36,779 nucleotides of DNA from Scatavimonas merdipullorum (GTDB lineage Bacteria > Bacillota > Clostridia > Oscillospirales > Acutalibacteraceae), in contig DVGH01000007.1 in assembly GCA_018712865.1 (NCBI GenBank), positions 1 through 36,779 on the forward strand. Direction: 5' to 3'. The stretch's first letter is position 1. The number at the start of each line of letters is the position of its first letter. The notes beneath the pieces are model-generated. The model was not told the DNA's origin, searched no databases, and was given only the letters and a program-made list of their open reading frames with translations. Shown one piece after another: positions 32,301 through 36,779 of this stretch. The position numbers were made by a program, and so were the translations under genes.

Positions 32301-34317
32301 CCCGGCAGCGGCAAACGGGGAGGCAAGCGCGACGCCGGTGCGCGTTACCATACAGAATGTTCGGAAGATTACATCGGTATTAACGCCACAGCAGATTGCA
32401 CTTGCAGACGCGTTACAAAGCTATATGGCAACAACGTGCGCAAGGCAGGGCAATGAAACTTCGAAAAAATTATATGGATATGAAAAATTTCATGAAAAAA
32501 ATTATTATCCCGTTTCCGTCGACAAAAACTCTGTTGCTACAATCAAAAATAACCAGAACGTAGCGTTGTGGTCTGTAATTAACTTTGGTTTTACAAAGGA
32601 CACCGTAAAAGATGCTGCCAATCCGTTTATATTAAGCGACATTTTCGACGTGTATTTTAAGCATGTTACAGAAATGTCTATGTATAACTCTTTTGCCGTG
32701 CCGATCATAGACGCAATGAAATGGTATAATTATATGGATGTGAAATCCGGAAAAAGCGTAAAACAAGGAATTGAACGTGTTTATGGCAAAGGAGGACATG
32801 CATATTTTGTAAAACTTATTGAGGATATAAGCGCGGCCAATCGACCGGAGTTTGAAAGTGCATTTGCAAGATCGGTTATGAAAAAATATAAAATTGCAGC
32901 GGTTGGGGCAAACTTAAGCGTAGTTATACAGCAGCCTACAGCTTATATACGGGCTATGGCAATGGTTGACCCAAAATATATGGCAAAAGCGCTGCTGCAC
33001 AAGCCGGCTGTACAGCGGTCAAAACAATATGCGCCGATTGCGCTTTGGAAATCCTGGGGCTTTCATGATATAGCGGTTGGGAATTCCCTGAAATCTGTTG
33101 TTACAGGGATACAGACGAAAGGGGAAAAAATTACGGACGCATCCATGTGGCTTGCAGGGAAGGCGGACGATGTTACATGGGGCTATATATTCAATGCCTG
33201 CTGCGAGGAGCTTAAAGCTATGCGGCCGGATTTAAAGGTGCATTCAGACGCATTTTATAAAGCGGCGGCAGAGCGGTTCAGCGATGTTGTGGATAGGACA
33301 CAGGTTGTGGATACCGTGTTGCACAAAAGCCACTATATGCGCAATAAAAACCCGTTTATGCAGGCCACGGCAGCGTTTTTATCCGAACCCAACAAAACGT
33401 ATAACCTGCTGCGCAACGCGCTTGTAAGATGGACGGAGAACAAGAAGGATTCTGCAGCAATAAAAAACCTGGTGCGTGTATCGTTGGTCGTGCTGTTAGC
33501 AAATTATGCTACGGCTCTTGCAAAGTCTGTTGTGGATGCGTTCCGTGACGATGATAATGACAAGACATGGGCAGAAAAATACGCTGAAAAGGTACTGCAA
33601 AACTTTATTGCAAACAGCAACCCTGTTGGATGGCTGCCAGTTGTCAACAATCTGGCAAATTGGATGAATGCCAAGATTTACGGCTTGTTTACAGGGGATG
33701 ACAGTTATTATCAGTACAACAGTGATATGGCGACAGAAGGCATATTCCGCGTGATCCGATCCATGGAGGACTGGACGGAATGGTTTGCAGGAGAATCTGA
33801 AAAAAGCCTGTATGCCGTTGTATCTGAAGCTGTTAAAGCGGCGTCAATGCTTACAGGGATTCCGGCAGGAAATTTGCTGCGCGAGCTGGAAACAATCTAT
33901 ACAGCAATTGTGCCGGATGGCATAGCCTGGACAGAAGAGGATGCAATCTATCAGGAAATGTGCAATGCAATAAAACAGGGCGACAAAAACAGGTACCGGG
34001 AGAAATACCAATATTTGGAGGAGAGATATAAAAGCTTGGCAGAGAAGAAAGGGGAGGAAGTTGCCGACACCGACCAAAAGATTGAAAATGGTCTTGCAAA
34101 GTACCTGGCAGAAAACAGCAAGGAAATTCAAATGGCCGCAGAAGCATTTGAAGCAGGAGATGGGGACACGTATAAAAAGCATATACGTGCCTTAAGAGAA
34201 TTAGGGTTTCCAACAGATGTGCTGATGAAAGCTATGAACAAACGGCGCACTGCTCTCAAAAAGGACATAGCCATGCAGCCGGCGACAGAATCCTATACAA
34301 CAACAGAATCAGATTGA
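26392..34317 (+). CDS. Giant polyvalent virion protein with metalloprotease and nuclease-like domains
   Basis: A 2,641-residue protein behind GAGGAAG. In order: charged coiled N-terminus; an EF-hand/dockerin-like loop D203-TNTDGKVSLYD214; Ala/Gly-rich hydrophobic stretches (about 343-355 and 559-575); a zincin with H991-E-I-G-H995 and a later E1050/E1051; a segment about 1,190-1,320 ('NPVAVIYNPAKTALVFITDK', 'NPVVISMQTNQ') like the MuF-C/BECR nuclease-fold domains of phage polyvalent proteins; long helical arrays; 'SVVIQQPTAYIRAMAM' (about 2,176) and 'FMQATAAFLSEPNKTYNLLR' (about 2,321), known to me from large polyvalent proteins; and a hydrophobic helix near 2,358-2,383. Such proteins are packed in the head and injected with DNA to help entry and disarm the host. 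The domain borders are estimates. Confidence 0.85.
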   Translation: MDYKQNNRNAIAALYQRDKEKKKKQQERTYITQRYHSNRSYQPTFADALDYMKRKNTAQTQKTLSATNVNTQKSEEGKQLNVKTVLQKQKKGENTLEDQYALAGKDLTKEYQTYLEQKAYEQVPQKEKEYTDKLKQLQGLLSQESNYQDERAQTRKQDLQTEYNAVKTAYDAFKNTDAAKRYQYDQRTKTAEKILQADKETYDTNTDGKVSLYDALVMQKAGQDSKSVQNYLATGQTVRDQVQMIYDVEHGDYGITDENGNAVNYNSVAAKKEKDKYYPLIKQKKEEAAKLKQQLADNGYDVDALLDVYTRQQNAKQRQAAQAAQEELAEESPVMATIASWATNILSGVAAPDVAIRGYLPKGMEEMVTGEINPVDPNSPHFNAVNATNTMRTTVENNLEEEWQKFLYRTGISIADSATAAPLAAFGLFAQGSNAAADAALHVSEKGGTAKQSLLTGMAAGVSEAMFEKISLGQLKAFKASNKTGLVNAVKNVMKGAFTEGSEEVATDVANLIADSLINTDNADFNRAVQSYEQAGYTEEEAWKQAFMDTLANIGQSFAGGALAGGVLSGGAVAINAANTAHTGGNIKKGKSNVQLDDLVAAGVTTPETSRAYKLANEVNRMQQQGKRPGNYKVGALYKENLLNHADYSATEEGILQRENEEEMLKQALSRAKNTQAYKLAVQMQKKRENNQPLSGLELNRLHKAVQAEAQEDIDFKEDADRQAQYTQTQQMQTSRGKAHTEITQGMPVTGVQKKNVIQTQNAAGAIRTTAKYDGKIQYIQRVASTQNGDVKVELSGGKTVSINRIPIASEETRSVYQAAGRFGTAGANAFVDRYKGDLSVADYARDFEIFYAAGRQGRSYTAIVQMAPVIPEVMGHDVTQAAYLAGIQDVQATLHTQQRQLQRARGDKEPAKGKLYVSVANVEKLSSTVKAQVEILRAIADEYGVNIKLTDNPAENKKYAGKINGVYIGANNIVIHTDADAGALAAIAFHEIGHYIHAYNPEGFKVLSDFVVGRLESKKGYDIETRIGQLQDVTFEKTGRWISEEEALEEIVCNSLSSVAADPDAIDAALQLTAKQKKSLIEVLKDFGKRLRAIFSDFAKRNAEAAQMIDDSKSIMKMAKLLQESIYEAGQNVTARADVKDKGSVRYSIKNTRSLSWREQLDRYFSGNLKSSDSLYLGKTPDYLQAVQVEPAPVYVPTSVITKGMRLKKENSRSAHGLPKQIFENLQDSMYNPVAVIYNPAKTALVFITDKLEAGNPVVISMQTNQDLYGELAHKVTSVYPREHMGALLENLDNTATIFVANKNKFDHLLSSAEISEASELEANIKLTDESGKLLPGAGKSYSGLLAKSESDSIISDQNHSVNKEEDSIEALKFSLRETARTEYTDATEGDRQIARLNRILASMVQHTGSKQANVKALYTVGRKLLKEYASSYDLHTFVENYEKVFHYIANNPQANFTDAMQMCTDIAKAVIEKSSTLDTRLQEQYANLLGRLKKNRITLSDSQKQELSYAYGSYRAGRNRLFGRVNVTNEGEALTSMWVELSVTYPELFDLHTPEAEQPLRLIEVLDALQPQYVNTYGKNIDAAAQDLAYRLYEEYFGIPEVKTQAQKQNNRFLLLKAQYADALQQTKQAYKKRYENKLREEKIKLKQNNTEVLAKAKAQAQAYYRELYQNSRAAARESMERKKYRDSIERTAMELYRWIIKPDKKRHVIQDLQKPIAEFLLSLDFVTPKLKADGEASMIRSRARIMQWTEAFQQLNHFLQQFDHTEVGGNSAAFLYSIDPEFKYRLSAFIDSYGGSKTINQMDAKQLKELAYIVRSVKSAVVHANDLHTNELYKHVEQAGKDTIDQTAIKKEKLYNAAWKRAAKNFLELGQMDSFSYFEHLGEAAYSIHKSLRKGFDTHVLNLKEAEEYFKRVKGNQKIELWTGKNAMHTFQVAGGSLTLSTTQIMGLYEAIKRPQAAAHILYGGIRPAAANGEASATPVRVTIQNVRKITSVLTPQQIALADALQSYMATTCARQGNETSKKLYGYEKFHEKNYYPVSVDKNSVATIKNNQNVALWSVINFGFTKDTVKDAANPFILSDIFDVYFKHVTEMSMYNSFAVPIIDAMKWYNYMDVKSGKSVKQGIERVYGKGGHAYFVKLIEDISAANRPEFESAFARSVMKKYKIAAVGANLSVVIQQPTAYIRAMAMVDPKYMAKALLHKPAVQRSKQYAPIALWKSWGFHDIAVGNSLKSVVTGIQTKGEKITDASMWLAGKADDVTWGYIFNACCEELKAMRPDLKVHSDAFYKAAAERFSDVVDRTQVVDTVLHKSHYMRNKNPFMQATAAFLSEPNKTYNLLRNALVRWTENKKDSAAIKNLVRVSLVVLLANYATALAKSVVDAFRDDDNDKTWAEKYAEKVLQNFIANSNPVGWLPVVNNLANWMNAKIYGLFTGDDSYYQYNSDMATEGIFRVIRSMEDWTEWFAGESEKSLYAVVSEAVKAASMLTGIPAGNLLRELETIYTAIVPDGIAWTEEDAIYQEMCNAIKQGDKNRYREKYQYLEERYKSLAEKKGEEVADTDQKIENGLAKYLAENSKEIQMAAEAFEAGDGDTYKKHIRALRELGFPTDVLMKAMNKRRTALKKDIAMQPATESYTTTESD

Positions 34318-34349
34318 GAATGCCCCCTGCAAAAGCAGGGGGCATTCTC
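34316..34349. repeat. Perfect 15-bp hairpin after the giant gene
   Basis: GAGAATGCCCCCTGC pairs perfectly with GCAGGGGGCATTCTC around AAAA. It overlaps the stop codon and has no T run. It separates the giant gene from the receptor-side gene and is like the hairpins at 14,092 and 15,002. Confidence 0.85.
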
Positions 34350-34388
34350 GCCCCATATCGTTTAAAATTGTTATAGGGAGGGGGAACC

Positions 34389-36365
34389 ATGCAAAGAAAT
34401 ATTTTTCTGCGGGTGGTAGACGATAAAATTTTTACCGCAGATGACAAAATTGGGTATCAGGAAGAGCATAATGCAGCCAGACTGATTTTTGATTTGCCGG
34501 AACCTTGGATCGACCCGGCATATGTTTATATTTTAAATTTGATGGTAGGAAAAAAGCGGTATTTTTCCGAGGCAAAAAAATTTCCTGTAACATTTGACAT
34601 ACCACAGGGGTTAATGGAAGAAGGCAATATCTACATACAGCTGCAGGCAAACCAAGAGGACAAGTTCATCAGAAAAACAGAAATAAAGCGGCTGCGTGTA
34701 AAGCCAAGTATTCATGGCGATACACAGGTGGAGAATCAGCTTTCCGGTTTGATTGATCAGGCCATAAACCGCTTTTACAACGCCCTTGAAAATTTTCAAA
34801 AAGGCCCGATTACAATGGAATATTTGGCGTCGGATGTAAAGGAAAAATTTATGCTGTATGAGGAAACAGAACCGGGGGAAGCCGGGGAAAATTTGTACGA
34901 TCCACAAAAGGTGATTTCCGGAAAATACTATGTACAGGGCGTTTTAACGGCCAATGCATATGTAGATACCATGCCGTTATTGGCCGTTACAGAGGGGGAT
35001 CGCATTGCCGCCAGCAGCTTTCAAATGGAATCACAATACTCCACTGTCGGTGGGGGGATCAGGGTTGGCTTGTTCCAGGACAACACATGGGTAAAGGATT
35101 TGTCGGCAGCGGAGGTTTATGGAAAAGACTACATTGAAATTCCGGAAGGGGTCAACCAAATTGCCGTTCCATATTGGAAGGATGACACAAGCCGTACGCT
35201 GTATCGGTATAAGGAGGAAACAGAACCGGGGGAAGCTGGGGAAAATTTGTACGATCCACAAAAGGTGATTTCCGGAAAATACTATGTACAGGGCGTTTTA
35301 ACGGCCAATGCATATGTAGATACCATGCCGTTATTGGCCGTTACAGAGGGGGACCGTATTTATGCCAGCAGCTTTCAAATGGAATCACAATACTCTACTG
35401 TCGGTGGGGGGATCAGGGTCGGCTTGTTCCAGGACAACACATGGGTAAAGGATTTGTCGGCAGCGGAGGTTTATGGAAAAGACTACATTGAAATTCCGGA
35501 AGGGGTTAACCAAATTGCCGTTCCATATTGGAAGGATGATGTAAGCCGTACCTTATATTGGTACACAGAGTCGCAAACAACCACCCCGCCCTCTCAAACA
35601 CCTATGAAGGGAACGAGTGCAATTGAGATTGCACTTGAAGCGAAGCAGCAGGTAGACAATATAACGGCATCTTTACGCGGTAAGCGGGTATCTGTTTTAG
35701 GTGACAGCATCAGCACATTTGCGGGTTATATTCCAGCAGGGAATCGGGCAAGGTATCCGCAAAGTAATCTGCTGACGGATGTGGATTTAACCTGGTGGAA
35801 ACGGTTACTTGACAAAAACGGCATGGTTTTGGGTATCAATGAATCGTGGGCCGGTTCGCTTGTTTCCTGGGATGGATCAGAGGGAACAGATATTGGCGCA
35901 GATAAGCATATTGCATCCAGTACGCGTATACAACATTTGGGAGATAACGGCCAGCCTGACTATATCCTTGTTTTTGGTGGCACAAACGACGTTTCCAGAA
36001 AAGTGGAGCTTGGAACGTTTTCATATGATGACCCGACGAAGCTGACAGATGTGCAGATAAAAAATCTTCTGGTTGCAACCTTTGCCGACGCATATAGAGC
36101 CATGTTGATTCGTTTGCTGAAATGGTATCCAAAGGCGCATGTAATATGTATTTTACCTCTGTATACTTCGCAGACAGATGGTGCAAATCTTGATCGGTAC
36201 AATGAGGTTATAAAAGAGGAATGTGACTTTTTTGGTGTGCCGGTTGTAGACACCCGGACAGCAGGGATTACGATGTTTAATCGATCGCTGTATTTGCCGG
36301 ATGGCATACACCCAAATGCTGCGGGCATGCAGCTCATATGTAACTGTGTGCAGCGGCGTTTATAA
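34389..36365 (+). CDS. Receptor-side tail protein with duplicated module and SGNH esterase
   Basis: A 658-residue protein starting at ATG 34389 behind AGGGAGGGGG. Residues 1-120 resemble the BppU-like N-terminal attachment domain of Firmicute phage baseplates. Residues 158-275 and 276-393 are two almost identical 118-residue modules ('NLYDPQKVISGKYYVQGVL' and 'FQDNTWVKDLSAAEVYG'), likely beta-sandwich carbohydrate-binding or spacer domains. A linker with TTTPPSQTP leads to an SGNH hydrolase: block I G-D-S440, block III G530-G-T-N-D534, block V D638-x-x-H641. Such enzymes remove acetyl or other acyl groups from surface polysaccharide or peptidoglycan during host binding. Confidence 0.9.
   Translation: MQRNIFLRVVDDKIFTADDKIGYQEEHNAARLIFDLPEPWIDPAYVYILNLMVGKKRYFSEAKKFPVTFDIPQGLMEEGNIYIQLQANQEDKFIRKTEIKRLRVKPSIHGDTQVENQLSGLIDQAINRFYNALENFQKGPITMEYLASDVKEKFMLYEETEPGEAGENLYDPQKVISGKYYVQGVLTANAYVDTMPLLAVTEGDRIAASSFQMESQYSTVGGGIRVGLFQDNTWVKDLSAAEVYGKDYIEIPEGVNQIAVPYWKDDTSRTLYRYKEETEPGEAGENLYDPQKVISGKYYVQGVLTANAYVDTMPLLAVTEGDRIYASSFQMESQYSTVGGGIRVGLFQDNTWVKDLSAAEVYGKDYIEIPEGVNQIAVPYWKDDVSRTLYWYTESQTTTPPSQTPMKGTSAIEIALEAKQQVDNITASLRGKRVSVLGDSISTFAGYIPAGNRARYPQSNLLTDVDLTWWKRLLDKNGMVLGINESWAGSLVSWDGSEGTDIGADKHIASSTRIQHLGDNGQPDYILVFGGTNDVSRKVELGTFSYDDPTKLTDVQIKNLLVATFADAYRAMLIRLLKWYPKAHVICILPLYTSQTDGANLDRYNEVIKEECDFFGVPVVDTRTAGITMFNRSLYLPDGIHPNAAGMQLICNCVQRRL
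34860..35567 (+). repeat. Near-identical 354-bp tandem duplication in the tail gene
   Basis: Copy 1 at 34860-35213 and copy 2 at 35214-35567, exactly in frame. Only a handful of bases differ, some silent and a few changing residues (for example Ala-Ala to Tyr-Ala). This points to a recent duplication. Confidence 0.95.
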
Positions 36366-36401
36366 ATAGAAAATCTAAAAACGAAGAAAGGGATGAAAAA
36401 A

Positions 36402-36779
36402 GTGGCAACACAAAGAGAAACCGTGATTGCCCTTGCAAAAAAAGAACTGGGCTATAAAGAAAGCTCCAACGGCTGGACCAAGTTTGGACAGTGGTTTGCA
36501 GAATATATGCATTGTGAAAACCAGGGATTTGAAAACGCCGACTGGTGCGCTATGTTCTGCGCATGGTGCATGCAGAAGGCCGGACTTACTTCCGGCCAGA
36601 CGGTCTTCACGGCAAGCGCAGGCCCCACAGGCGAAGCGCTTTGGAAAGACAAGGGGCTTTGGAAAAATGCATCCTATACGCCAAAGGTGGGCGACCTGAT
36701 CCATTTTACCTGGGGACACGTGGGGCTGGTGGAAAAGGTAAGCGGCAATACCGTACATACGATTGAAGGCAATTACAGC
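36402..36779 (+). CDS. CHAP-domain endolysin, 3' truncated by window end
   Basis: The first 126 residues of a peptidoglycan hydrolase. A CHAP-type core is visible: catalytic C49 in 'ADWCAMFCAWCMQKAG' and H106 in 'TWGHVGLVEK', then 'IEGNYS'. I chose GTG 36402 (eight bases after AAAGGGA) over ATG 36393, whose only ribosome site would abut the start; the GTG also gives the usual 'MATQRETVIALAKKELG' opening. It cuts the cell wall at lysis. The cell-wall-binding part and the holin are beyond the window. Confidence 0.9.
   Translation, partial: MATQRETVIALAKKELGYKESSNGWTKFGQWFAEYMHCENQGFENADWCAMFCAWCMQKAGLTSGQTVFTASAGPTGEALWKDKGLWKNASYTPKVGDLIHFTWGHVGLVEKVSGNTVHTIEGNYS

Noticed and set aside
26392..34317. 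Virion RNA polymerase like N4 gp50, suggested by the N4-type capsid and giant size
   Set aside because: I could not find a convincing T7-like polymerase motif set (Asp-containing motifs A and C, Lys/Tyr motif B) in the sequence. A structure search would be needed to reopen this.

Overview
The window joins a Clostridia-type (low- to mid-GC Firmicutes) chromosome on the left (1 to about 6,010) to the left part of a large integrated prophage (about 6,010 to 36,779). The right end of the prophage is outside the window. Evidence for Firmicutes is the strong AGGAGG ribosome sites, TTG and GTG starts, a PcrA-type helicase with a C-terminal Tudor-like tail, a monocluster ferredoxin and an L27-like 'LQLF' cleavage signal. 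No genus can be named from the sequence.

Host part: the tail of an unknown gene; a small YdeI-tail-like protein translationally coupled to a ferredoxin and closed by a terminator; a promoter with a 130-nt leader feeding a three-gene ATGA-coupled operon (GT2 glycosyltransferase, esterase, lipoprotein) closed by a terminator; pcrA; then the 5' fragment of a Cys-rich clostridial gene. That fragment is cut where a large serine recombinase gene ends, so I place the left attachment junction there.

Lysogeny and cargo (6.0-12.5 kb): recombinase (-), a Fic enzyme with its own promoter and terminator, an internally duplicated membrane protein, a predicted 69-nt RNA with a consensus promoter, a divergent repressor/Cro switch with palindromic operators, and two further small envelope genes (membrane protein and PT-rich lipoprotein). 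This block is visibly A+T-rich.

Early region (12.6-15.8 kb): a compact run of tiny genes including a frameshifted MazG-like protein and Cys-rich proteins, two small minus-strand genes, and an HUH-type Rep endonuclease. No polymerase, helicase or SSB gene of the phage is visible.

Virion region (16.1-36.8 kb, all +): small and large terminase, portal, a phage-encoded Prp-type cysteine protease, scaffold, N4-gp56-like major capsid protein, small head proteins, a beta-propeller-like structural protein, a repeat-bearing Tyr/Gln-rich protein, a 2,641-residue polyvalent protein (EF-hand-like loop, HEIGH metalloprotease, BECR-nuclease-like segment), a receptor-side protein with a duplicated 118-residue module and an SGNH esterase, and a CHAP endolysin cut by the window end. 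No tape measure, tail tube or sheath is seen, so the phage is most likely short-tailed. The tightest functional link is that both scaffold and capsid carry an N-terminal LQLF motif, the type of site cut by Prp, whose gene lies just upstream of them.
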